This document shows positions 11,158-22,500 of a stretch of DNA of 64,000 nt, one piece after another (positions within the stretch are counted from its first letter, which is position 1; each line of letters begins with the position of its first letter). The DNA lies in assembly GCF_001949145.1 (NCBI RefSeq), contig NW_019091360.1, positions 4,234,159 through 4,298,158 of the forward strand, given 5' to 3'. The translations under genes and the position numbers were made by a program. The notes below the pieces were generated by a model that did not search any database, was not told where the DNA came from, and saw only the letters and a list, made by a program, of their open reading frames with translations. This DNA comes from Acanthaster planci (lineage: Eukaryota; Echinodermata; Asteroidea; Valvatida; Acanthasteridae).

Positions 11158-14156
11158 ATGATGACTGCGTCTGTGGAACATGAAGACGCGGAAACGATGG
11201 GGGCAGAATCCCCGAGGCATGATTTGCCTCCTGACAGGTAAGACTCCACAAAGTAGTTTGACGAACACTGGGTAGACTTCCAATTGAATTGTTTAAATAA
11301 ATAAACTGAAGAGTTAAAGCTAGAACACTTCGGACTGCCAGATCAGCTACAAACGGTTTCTTTTATATGTGAAGTACATAAATCAGCATCAATAATTCCA
11401 GGAGATGTAGCCATGACTTTGAAGACAAGACACTTGTTTAAACTTACAAACGTGGCAGAGGGGCAAAAGTTGCGAAGTTTGCGTGGCTGGGGGGGGGGTT
11501 GACATTTTTGATATCACAGCTTCTTGTCAGAACAGAAAGAAAGAATGCTCGAAGGAAAACTGGTTCCTCCTGCAGAGAATATAATTTTTGTCGGTGGTGT
11601 CCTCTGATGCGGTGGATTGATTGATTTAAGTGACGCACCGTGGCTTTGTTGTTTGTTTTATTTTGCAGCATTCAAGAGACAATTTCGAAGCAATGGCTGG
11701 ACAAACTCAATGATACTAAGCAGATGCCGGTATCCATGGAAACAAGATTGGAAACGGGACGCTTTCTGCAGCAGCTCACCAACAGCGTTAACCGTGCACT
11801 CCATAAACAGAACTGTACTTGCAACGGCAAAGTGTACACAGCGGACGAGTTACGTGCAATAAGTAACCCTGCAATGTTTGCTCCTGTCGCCACGCCCACT
11901 GGAAAACCCGACCAAGGAATAGTAACACTTCCACCAATCGAAGATGCAGCCAAGAAAATAGCCCCGGATCTTGTTGCTGCAAATAATTCTCCTTTGAAAG
12001 TCTACCTAGAACGGGATTGTGGGAAGAAGTTTAAAACATTCACTGTGAAGCGGGGAGCACTGGGAGCCAAACCGCTAGGTGGCGTCCTAGCAACGGAGAA
12101 GGAAAAAGAGGAATTGAAACTTCCTAATATCATGGATATTACGGATGTCAGTGGGAACAACTGGAAAATTATACAGGACGTTTCTAGGCAACGTCAACCT
12201 CGAACAGCTCGTTACGACACCAAGCTTTTCGACGGCCAAAGTGCTACCATGCAGGAGTGCAGGTCTCCTCCCAAGACACCATCAGGTAATTCTAGGGCAG
12301 GGGCTGCACGTGAGATACCGGTTGGCCTAGCCTTTGAAGGAAAGGCAGATGATGCAGCAATAAACGCTGTGATACGATCCAATTCACCTCAAGACGTTGC
12401 TGCGTTCAGCTCCGAGGGTTCTTGTGTGGATGTAGGCCAACATGAAGCAGCTTGCTTCACTAGTCCACGAAATGACGAACAGACCAAAGACTCGACAACT
12501 TATCTACCAGAACTCGCCCCTAAATGCACCTTGGTACAGATTAATCAGACACCGCGGCTAAACGTAGACTCATTTCAAACCTCTTACGATGAGGCCGAGC
12601 GTAGATCGCTGCTTTCACAACTTAACTCGGCGGTTCGAACTGGTAAAATACCATACTCGGAGTTTCTGAAAAGAGTCTCCAGCCTCGCTCCAAGTTTCAG
12701 AGTGGAGAAAGGTCGAGATAAACGCGTACGAACATCGAGCATGGAGCAAGCCATTCCAGACAGATCAAAGAGGCAGGATACCAAACACCCCAGTGACCAA
12801 TCGGTGACATTGACTCGGGAACCAAATACCATCAATCACGAAGTCGGAACAATGGCTAACACATTTGCAAGTTCTAGCTACACTGGCATATACGCCAAAG
12901 ACCCAAACGCAATGTTCCCACCAGAACTACAGAACTTGTACGCCAGAAGTGGACTAAAAGTCACAACCCTCAACATCGATGTCGGTGATTCATTGCCAGA
13001 GAACTTTCTGACGCGAGACAAAGAGGAACTTAGAGTCTTATATCCCATGTATGACTCCAGAGTTGAACAGGAAAGGGAGAACTTGATTGCAAGAATGAAC
13101 TCACTTCAGTCAAAAGTGGAGAAGGATCAGAAGATCTCCCCACGTCAGAACAGGGCTGGAATACCAAGTGATGCGCGCATGCTTCTTTTCCCATCCAGTG
13201 ACGTGCCTTCGTCTGCCGACCCAGACGATTTCAAGTTGAAATTCAAGGTACGAAAAGGACCGGATGGGCGAAACCGAGAGGGAAGAATGTACTATCTCCA
13301 GGGAAGACAGTCAATATCAAGAGAAGGTGAAGTCCTTGATCTACCGGCAGAGAGCAGTGTGAGACGCGTCCATGGCTCTGACAGAGAAAGCTTCTGTCCT
13401 TCCCGAAATTTTCCAAAACAACCGCCTACAACGCCAGCGGACGATCGCCGCCAAAGTCAAGACGGCGGGAGTGAGCTAGTTGCCCGCTCGGTTGCAAACA
13501 TGGTAACTGAAAACCAAGACGCAGAGAAGAAGGAAGAAAGTGGCGAAAACAACAAACTCCAAGAGAATTCTTCGTCGAAAAGTCTCGGTGTAATACCTGA
13601 GGACCCTCTTGATGTTGTCTCTCATGCAAACACCTACGGGACAGAGTTATATCCCAAGAGAATGGTGGAAACATTTGGTGAAAGCCTTGACAAAGACGAA
13701 ACAAAGATGTTAAAGGAGTACCTGCATGTTGTGGTTCCTATGAGCAAAGGGAAACGAGTCTCTTGGCTTCAGCCAGAAAAAGACGGGGATGATACAACAG
13801 AGTTCACTAAATCTCGTGAAACCCTGCAGTCCATACAAACTAACGAGAAACCTGCGACACCGGATCGTTTACAGATGCCGCTTACAATTAGTGACGTGTC
13901 AGAGGGAAACTCTGGGCGTGGTGATGAACTGAAACCAATCTTGAAAGTCCTTGAGATTGACAATAGTAGTATAGGAACCTATGAGTCTTTAGTAAGGAAG
14001 CCGCTTTATACCAGCTTTGCAGAACCCGAAGGTCACCATGGTACACAGACAGATGGGAATTCACATCTTGGGGATGGGAGAAGAGACGGCCCAGTCACTA
14101 TTAGTACACAGAAAGTTGTCTTTATTAGTCCATTACAGGGTCTAAGAGAAAAGTGA
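11158..14156 (+). CDS. Large protein of unknown family, probably mostly disordered
   Basis: I do not recognise this protein. Exons 11158-11237 and 11669-14156 join in phase (GACAG|gtaaga ... ttttgcag|C) to 855 residues. The start is the first of two adjacent ATGs in an otherwise undistinguished leader. No signal peptide, membrane segment or known domain is visible. Residues about 27-190 look most protein-like, with a helical stretch (IQETISKQWLDKLND) and NCTCNGKVYTADEL. A charged helix with YDSRVEQERENLIARMNS lies in the middle. The rest is rich in S, E, K and P with many SP/TP sites. K-R-V-S-W at 722-726 fits the PP1-docking RVxF pattern in its W form. The second exon of about 2.5 kb is much longer than neighbouring exons, and its codon use looks genuinely coding. 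A TGACGTCA site lies about 600 bases upstream. Confidence 0.85.
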
Positions 14157-16596
14157 AATTCTCAGATGTAGCCCACAAGGATAATTTGCGAATCGTTTTC
14201 AAAGAAATAATTGTCACAATAATTTTTGTCTCAGAGATTTCCTGTGCCATTACGGTAAAGAACGAAAACACTAAAATGCTCACCAGAAAAAAAGGATATT
14301 TGAAATCAATTTTTTGAATGATATCTTGTTTAAGTATAATTTTCAATGAAACGTAATCATGCACTAATTGTACATGGATTGCAGTGCCTTCTTTGCACGA
14401 CAGTTTTCCCCAAATAGCTGTCCAATAGTTTGCTAGAATGTCATGCAAATTTCAATATATTTATTGTGTTCCAGTGACTAACTACAATTTATTTTCACCA
14501 TAAAATTAATCTTTTATTTATCCACAATATCCCTGCACTTACTGCTGCTTGCAGCCCCCCCCCCCGCGGTTGGCAGAATTCACACAAAAAAGATGCACTT
14601 GCTTGAATTAAAATAAATTACAAATCTTCGAGTACGTACCTTTTCAAGTATTTGATTCATTTTAAATTAATTTATTTAATTGAGATCTCTGAAAAAAAGT
14701 GAAAGTCAAAAATAAACAAAGTTTATACAATATGTATTCCACCTCGCTTCAGGGTGCAAGCACTGAGATGGCATTTATACAAATAATGTCTAATTCGGTC
14801 ATCGGTACGGTACTGAGCAGATGCCAATGGGACAAGGAGACCTTGTTGAGAAACCCAACCGTTAAAACAGAATAGCGCCCTCTGCCAAGTTCCCCACAAA
14901 GCCAACGTGTCAGATCGGCAAGGGAAGGGGAATTGTGTATCGATCCCTGTCGAAACAGACTGCTGGTTGAGCTGGTGTGCCAGTTTGTGAACGATACTTG
15001 AGTAAGTAACAGAGATGGAGGTCATTTTGGAGAAATATTTACTATTATGTTGTGAAGTGTGATTGCCTAAGTTAAATGTTAAGACGAGTCGCGTTTCGCA
15101 GACGTTATTCTGCTCCTATCCTCACGCACTGTCTTCAGATCACACGTATGTGCACTGTGAGGTGTGGTATTTCCGACATTGATAGCCCCTTTGTGCTATT
15201 TTCCATATTCTCGTTCATGATCATGTTCAGTTTCAAGTCCATTAAAATTGATTTTGGAAGACAACTTTATTTCAAAAGATCCAGTGAAAACAGTTCTAGA
15301 AAAAAAATCCTATGCACGTACATGGACATCACTGATATGAATGTCATGCCTAGCATGTGCACCATAAAATGATAAATCGGTCTGAAAAATTCCAAGTGTT
15401 TTGGGGTTTTCTAAGTAAATGTTTCAATACATCTAGTTGGTTGCATAATTTGGCTTTTATACCCCACCATCCCACACGATCAACCTCATAAGGCTTATTG
15501 CAAATACTGCATGGTGATTTTGCACAATGGTAGAAAGGCATTGTGGGAAGGAAAAAGGGGCAATGTTTGCTCCTTTTTCCTTCCCACAATTCCTTTCTAC
15601 CATTGTGTAAAATCACCATGCAGTATTTGCAATAAGGTTTACAGCCAGGTATAGGTCAAAGTGTCACACTTCATGCTCTGCTCAAGGGATTTTCACCTTG
15701 TACCCATGTAACCAGTCATTCCAGGGGCTGTTTTTTAGATTGGCGTGGTATTCTGCAGTTACTCCTTTTTAGGATATGCAGTCACTTTCTGATTACTGAT
15801 AAACCACTGGAAGGGACAATTAGTGCTGTCTTGTGTATGGAGCTCTCCCTGAATTTCATCTGAACTAAGTGTTAGTGTAACAAATGCTTCTAACTTGTTG
15901 ACTTGAAAATGTACACAGACTCCGTCATGGTCATGTGTTTGTGTAGAAATTGAATGTTTCCTCTGCATTACATGTACTTATAATAATACAGATTTATAAC
16001 CCTCCAGTATCTTTCAGTATGATGCTCATGGCACAATACAGATATAGTAATATTAACAAGAAATAATGTAACAATCATTGAACAATTGGATTTAAACAGA
16101 AACCTTGATTTCAGTGACGGAGGAGATAGGGTGAATATCTGAAGGGAGTTTGTTCAATCACAGTGTCCTGTTTTGTCGTGTTGTTCTCACTTATCCTTGT
16201 TTTGGGCTCATTTTTCACTCATCTATTGGCAATCCTTACTTTGAGGACACCACTGCATTTTGTAGACTCAGTCCAAAATTACATGTATATGTGTGTGTTC
16301 AGCCTGAGGAATTTTTCCTTTAAAAACTGAAGCATTGAGGAGTCATTTGGGGAAGGACATTGCCATAAAATATGAATTTCAAAAATAAGTTAGCAAATGA
16401 CACATATGTTACGGGGCCTTTGAAGTAAGGATTGCCAATCAAACACTTTACTTTGACTGTGAGATTTTCTTTGAAGGTTCCGCTTCTGTCCGTGAACCAC
16501 AGCTGAGCTAATACAGCAGGCCCCGAGCTAATTTGGTCTTGAAATTTCCTCTTCAGATAAGAAGCTATTTGGTTGAATTTACTTTTCAACTTCAAG
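14157..16596. other. Intergenic DNA between the unrecognised gene and COPB1
   Basis: No coding exon is supported. AATAAA motifs at 14612 and 14711 could end the upstream transcript. A long fold-back element lies at 15494-15636. A 17-base inverted repeat (ATTGGCAATCCTTACTT) pairs 16225-16241 with 16423-16439. Immediately upstream of the COPB1 start no TATA box is evident. Confidence 0.5.
15494..15636. mobile_element. Fold-back element with ~70-base arms
   Basis: The left arm (15494-15563) and right arm (15567-15636) are reverse complements with only a few mismatches, separated by about 3 bases. Recognisable pairs are TTATTGCAAATACTGCATGG with CCATGCAGTATTTGCAATAA, and ATTGTGGGAAGGAAAAAGG with CCTTTTTCCTTCCCACAAT. 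It is most like a palindromic MITE; a transcript would form a near-perfect hairpin. Confidence 0.8.
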
Positions 16597-19500
16597 ATGG
16601 CATCCTCAGAGCAACCATGCTACACGCTGATCAATTTCAACATGGATGTTGAACCACCGAATGAAATGACTCTCAAGAATGATATTGGTATGATGATGTG
16701 TTTTTTTGGCTTTTCTTCTGAAAAATAATCATCAAATGTGCTCCCATGTTTAATGAAATTGAAATTTACAATTAATTAATAAAATTTATAAAAATTGGAA
16801 GGTGTAGGAAGATTGTTGCCTGTGGGTTAACTGTGTTCATGAAAAATCTCCATACTTGTGTAAATGTTACTTGCATTGTGACTGATTGTGACAGGTGTTT
16901 AATTGATTGATTTTTCCCTCAGAAAATGGTGACACAAAAACCAGGACTGAAGCCTTGAAGAAACTGATCTACATGATACTGAATGGGGAGAAGTTTCCAG
17001 GACTTCTGATGTCTGTTATTAGATTCCTGCTTCCAATGACGGTAATAAACTGGGTCAAAGGTCAAAACTTACCCCTAAAACTCACAGAAATGCCTTAGCG
17101 TGCCTGCCACAAACAACAGTCATATTCGTCCCCGTTTTGAAAGTCTTGCAAGTCTTTCTATGGTGGTAATGGATAGGTCATTCTCAATTCCTTTGTGTAG
17201 TTTCAGGCATTTACCAGGATTTCTTTTTCTTCAGTAGCCAGTACTTCATGTGTTTTGATTTTTGTACGTGTGAAGATAAATCCTAAAGAATAACTGTTGA
17301 TTTCATTGAAGTAACTTCTGATAACTTTCTTTCACTTCAGTCAACATGACTCATTTTGACTGTTTCTCATACACTTTGTTTGATTTGGAATCTTGTTTGC
17401 AGGACCACACCATCAAGAAACTTCTGCTGATCTTCTGGGAGATTGTCCCCAAGACACACCCAGATGGCAAGTTGCTTCAAGAGATGATCCTTGTGTGTGA
17501 CGCTTATCGGAAGGATCTTCAGCATCCTAATGAATTCATCCGTGGTTCCACTCTACGCTTCTTGTGTAAACTCAAGGAGCCGGAACTACTTGAGCCATTG
17601 ATGCCAGCAATTCGTCTTTGTTTAGAGCATCGTCATAGTTACGTACGACGTAATGCAGTCATGGCCATCTTTACCATTTACAAGTAAGATCTAAGTGATT
17701 GATTTATAGTTTGATTAACGTACATAAAGACATTATTCAGTGACTTGGCTTTGTCTAGGCTATATTGTTTCCTTGGCTATTTGATATTTTGGGGCTTTTT
17801 TTGTCTCATGCTTGAAGTAACTCATCATTGGGTTCATTTTCTAACTCCGCATTGATAATGAAAATGATTCTAACTTTTATCGCATAAACTGTCTATCTCT
17901 CTGTTGAGGTGTTTGTAAATCGAAAGGAATGGCCATTTCAGTAAAAAATTCTTGCCCGGAGTTTATTGAAATGCAGTTTATTCCCTAATTTCATCAAAAG
18001 TAACTGGGCCAATCGCTCTTTGCTTTGCTATTTGTCTTAAGGATTTTGTCCTAAGCTGATGTTTGTGTGCGTTGAGCAGGAACGAGACATATTTCCCAAT
18101 TCACAAATCTCAATTTTCCCTTTTATGTTTTTTTTTTCTTCCAGGAACTTTGACTTCCTGATCCCGGATGCCCCTGAGCTGATCCATACATTCCTTGAGC
18201 AGGAACAAGACGCTTCTTGTAAGAGGAATGCATTCATGATGTTGATCCACGTAGATCAAGACCGTGCCTTGGATTACTTGAGCACGTGTATTGATCAGAT
18301 CACATCATTTGGTGACATCTTACAGCTTGTCATTGTGGAGTTGGTGTACAAGGTAAGTGACGACAAAATCAGGCTTTTTGTTAGTACACCTCATTCATCA
18401 TTCCTTCAGCCTCAAACTGTTATTCTCCATCCTCATCGGTTGAGTTTGAACTGTCTGCTTTGTACAGGTGTGCCATGCCAATCCGTCTGAGCGCGCTCGT
18501 TTTATCCGTTGTATTTACAACCTACTGCAATCATCTAGTCCTGCGGTACGTTACGAGGCAGCTGGTACCCTGGTCACATTGTCAAGTGCTCCTACAGCTA
18601 TCAAGGTATGTCATTGTCAGGGACCAATCAATATGGAGGAGCAAGCTTTTTATGTCATCGACTTGGTTATTGTTAACTGTTAAAACTTTTAAAGAACTTT
18701 TTATGTCATATGTAGAGTAGTAACATGATAAAGAAGGATGTCTGTCCTTTGATGGTAGGCGGCAGCCTCTTGCTACATTGATTTGATCATCAAAGAAAGT
18801 GACAACAACGTCAAGCTGATTGTGTTAGACCGACTGGTGGCACTCCGAGAAGACTCAGCACATGAGAAAGTCCTCCAGGTTAGTACTTTAGTATTACTCT
18901 TAGTACATCTGGTATTCTTCCAGTTCTAGTTGTGAGCATTGTTTTGGAATGCGTAGACATAAATTTGTCAAGCTGGTAATGTGGGACTGTGTGTTTATAG
19001 ACAGTGTGGAAAGCTTAGGATCATTGGAGTGGAAGACACAATACATTGAATGCCCTCACATTCATGCCAATCTTTGTCAACTGTTTGGGTTCTGTTCATC
19101 AAACACAGGAGCTTGTCATGGATATCCTGCGTGTGTTGTCATCATCTGATCTAGAGGTACGTCGTAAGACATTAGATCTGGCCATGGATCTGGTGTCATC
19201 GAGGAATGTTGAGGAGGTGAGTGGACGTGTTGCCCATAGAGGTAATGAAGAATTCATTGTAGCCTTGAGAGAAAGACTCGAGGGAACCGAGTCTATTGGA
19301 TTTAATGCTCTGCCGAGAAGACATCTGCAGAAGAAATGTGAATTGTTAAGAAAGGCACGTCTGATGTGAGACAAAGTGAGGATAGATGTTGATAGGACAG
19401 GTGTTGCTTTGTTTGGTTTTGTAGATGGTTCTTGTTCTGAAGAAGGAAGTCAGTAAGACCCACAATGTGGGTGAGCACGAAGACACGGGGAAATATCGTC

Positions 19501-22500
19501 AGCTCCTCGTCAGAACACTTCATTCATGTAGTGTCAAATTCCCTGATGTTGCTGCTCAAGTCATCCCCTTGGTAAGTACTGGAAATGCCGTAAATGAAAT
19601 GAACAGCTCTGACCTTAGCGAAGGGGATTAAGGTTTTGTTGGTTGTGTCAAACTTAACAGTACATAGTGTGTCAATTATTTATTGTGTTCATTTGAGGCA
19701 GTAAAAGCCGTCCAAATGAAATGAAAAGTTGCCAGGTTACGTTTTGAATTGTGCCAGAATTCATTGAACGGAACGTGTTCCCATTTAGCCAACTGGAGCT
19801 GCACGTGTCACACACTGAGCTGATGAGTTATAGCAACTGCATGTGCATGTGCGTCATGTGAACTCTTGTGCCGTGCCGATTAAGAATGAACCAATAACTA
19901 CTGTTTCAGAAAACGTGTCTTCAGATATCATTATTGGAAATTGCCTTCTGTCATCGTTTCTTCAAAATATCAGCTTGCCAAAAAAGAATGATTTCAGAGA
20001 AAGTTTAGTCCCAGACATATCTTTAAGGCAAGTGTCCTCTTCAAGGTTACTTTTGTCAGATACCTTTGGATTATTGCAACTGACAGACTGTACCTTTAAT
20101 CATCGTCCTGGTTTGTTTGGATTGTGTATATAGTTGATGGAATTCCTGAGTGACACCAATGAGTTAGCAGCAGCTGATGTTCTCGTCTTTGTTCGTGAGG
20201 CTATCCAGCGCTTTGAACAGCTCAAACCACTAATTGTCACCAAACTCTTGGAGGTCTTTGCTTCTATTCGCACTGTCAAGTAAGTAAAGACCTGTACTCC
20301 AGTGGTGTATAGTTACTAATTAATTACTGATTGTTGCTGATAAATCAAATGTCTGAACTGGTCTATTGCTGTTCTGTTGTTTTGGCATTTTAATTGTGTT
20401 TTCTGGTTGTTGTACATCATTTGTAATCTTTGCTGGTTGGACTGGTTTGATCTGGCCTTTTTTCATTTTTCTTGATTGATATCCTTGGGCTTTTGTCTCT
20501 CATTTCCCTGTTTATACCTATTCTTTTGATGTTTACTGTTGTTGTTTACTGTTGTTGTTTACTGTTGTTGTTTACTGATCCCATACTTTTTTGGGTTAGG
20601 ATTCATCGTGCAGCATTATGGATTCTTGGTGAATATTGCACGACTAGCGATGAGATTCAGAGTCTGATGAATGAGATTCGTAATTCTCTTGGTGAGATTC
20701 CGATCGTTGACGATGAGATGAGGAAAGCAGCAGGAGAAGATACTGAAGGTAATCATGGTAAAGGTCTCACTCATTTATGTCAGGGTGGTCATTCTTGACC
20801 TTATCCCCAACTCCCCAGTGTCTTTGACTAGGCACTGAACCAAATCCATGGAAATCCATCACTCCCTGTGTAATCCACAATGCTTGCTGAAAAGTCAATC
20901 ACCGGTGTGGTGGACTTGGTTGATGGATCCTATTGCACATTTCTTACATGATATCATCAGCACTGTTGCCATGACAACATGCACTGAATGCCCCAACAAT
21001 GTTTGAGGCCTCCTGGACCAAGTCCATGGAAATCCCCTAAAATGGGAGGATGGATTTTGATGGATTTTGATGGTTAATGTTAATAGTGCTGTTGTCATTG
21101 TTAGAAAATTTGTTTTGCATTGTAATCTCTTCAGTACAGAAATTTCAGCAATTAGTGTGTGTAGAAGTATAGAAACAGGATTTGATTTGCTGTCCATTAA
21201 GATGGTCCAAAAGATTTTGGTGTGTAATTTGTTTCCGAGCCTTGGACTTCTTGACATATCTGCCTGGGTTTCTCTCTTTCAGAGGAATCCGTTGTTATCT
21301 CTAGTCAGAAGCGACAGTTGACAGAGATGGGCACCTATGCCACACAGAGCGCGCTCAGTGCTGCTGCTCCCAAGAAAGAAGAGGAAACCAGGTAATGTCT
21401 TAGATAGAGCGTCAGCATCTGGCTTTCATGTGAAGATAGATTGTCTATCAGTTCAACTTTTTTACATGAAGTCTGATTTAAATATTCACAAACACATAAG
21501 GCACTGTGTTGGTTTGACGTGATATCTTGGTCAGACAGACCACAGCAAAGTAAGAATTCATTTTTGATTTTTTGCCCTGCCCATGTGTATTATAACACTG
21601 TGTACTTAGTGTTTGCCCCTGAAGGCTTGTGGGAAAAAACCCACAAGTGTACTCGGATGGGACTCGAACCCATAACCTCCTGCTTACTAGTGCAGACGTC
21701 TTAACCACTTGACCACCACTGGCAAGTTCAGTCTAAAATTAATTAACATCTCCCCGCCGCAAATCCATCCTTGGACAAAGTACGAATTATAGATGGTTCC
21801 TAGCATTGAAATCACAGCTTTGCGATGTAGTTGTACAAAGTCAGATCTCTCCTATGCAATTTGGTTACTATTGATTTTGGTTCTTCTAACTCTTCAGACC
21901 TCCATTGCGTAGTTTCTTGATGGATGGTGATTTCTTTGTCGGAGCATCCTTGGCCACTGTGCTGACCAAGTTAGCTCTTCGCTTCATTGAACTCAACAAG
22001 AACCCCAAACAGCAAAATGTATGTACCCACGCTTGGACTGCAATCAGCTTTATTTCAATCTGATCTTGTTTGACATTATTTTCAAGAGTGATATCTTGCC
22101 TTTAGTTATTGTTACCTGTTGTTTTCAACTCGGCGTAGGCGCTTTGATAGTTTACTTATTTGCATGTGGTTTTTATACAGTGGGGTTTAACACTCATTAG
22201 CTGACTTAATGTGCACTAATACGTACCAGGTGTAAGGATGGCATTCAAGGGTTTCGACCCAGGACAGGTGCAGGAATGACTGTATGATAATAGTGTGCTA
22301 TGACTTTGGTCCATTTCAGTCTTTCTTGGCTGAGGCTATGCTCATCATGGCAACAGTTATTCATCTTGGAAAATCTGGACTTGCCAAGAACGTAAGTGAA
22401 AACAGTTTGGATTGATTTTGAAACTATTGACCAACGGTAAGCAGTTAACTTTAAAATTGAAAGTGGACAATTGAATTGAAAATTGTGTCATTTGAAGAAC

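Noticed and set aside
21651..21723. tRNA gene on the minus strand
   Set aside because: A- and B-boxes are present, but the acceptor stem does not pair and the anticodon loop has the wrong size; better explained as a SINE head.
22215..22280. B-box-like GGGTCGAAACCC on the minus strand as another SINE
   Set aside because: Only one weak box and no recognisable head or tail.
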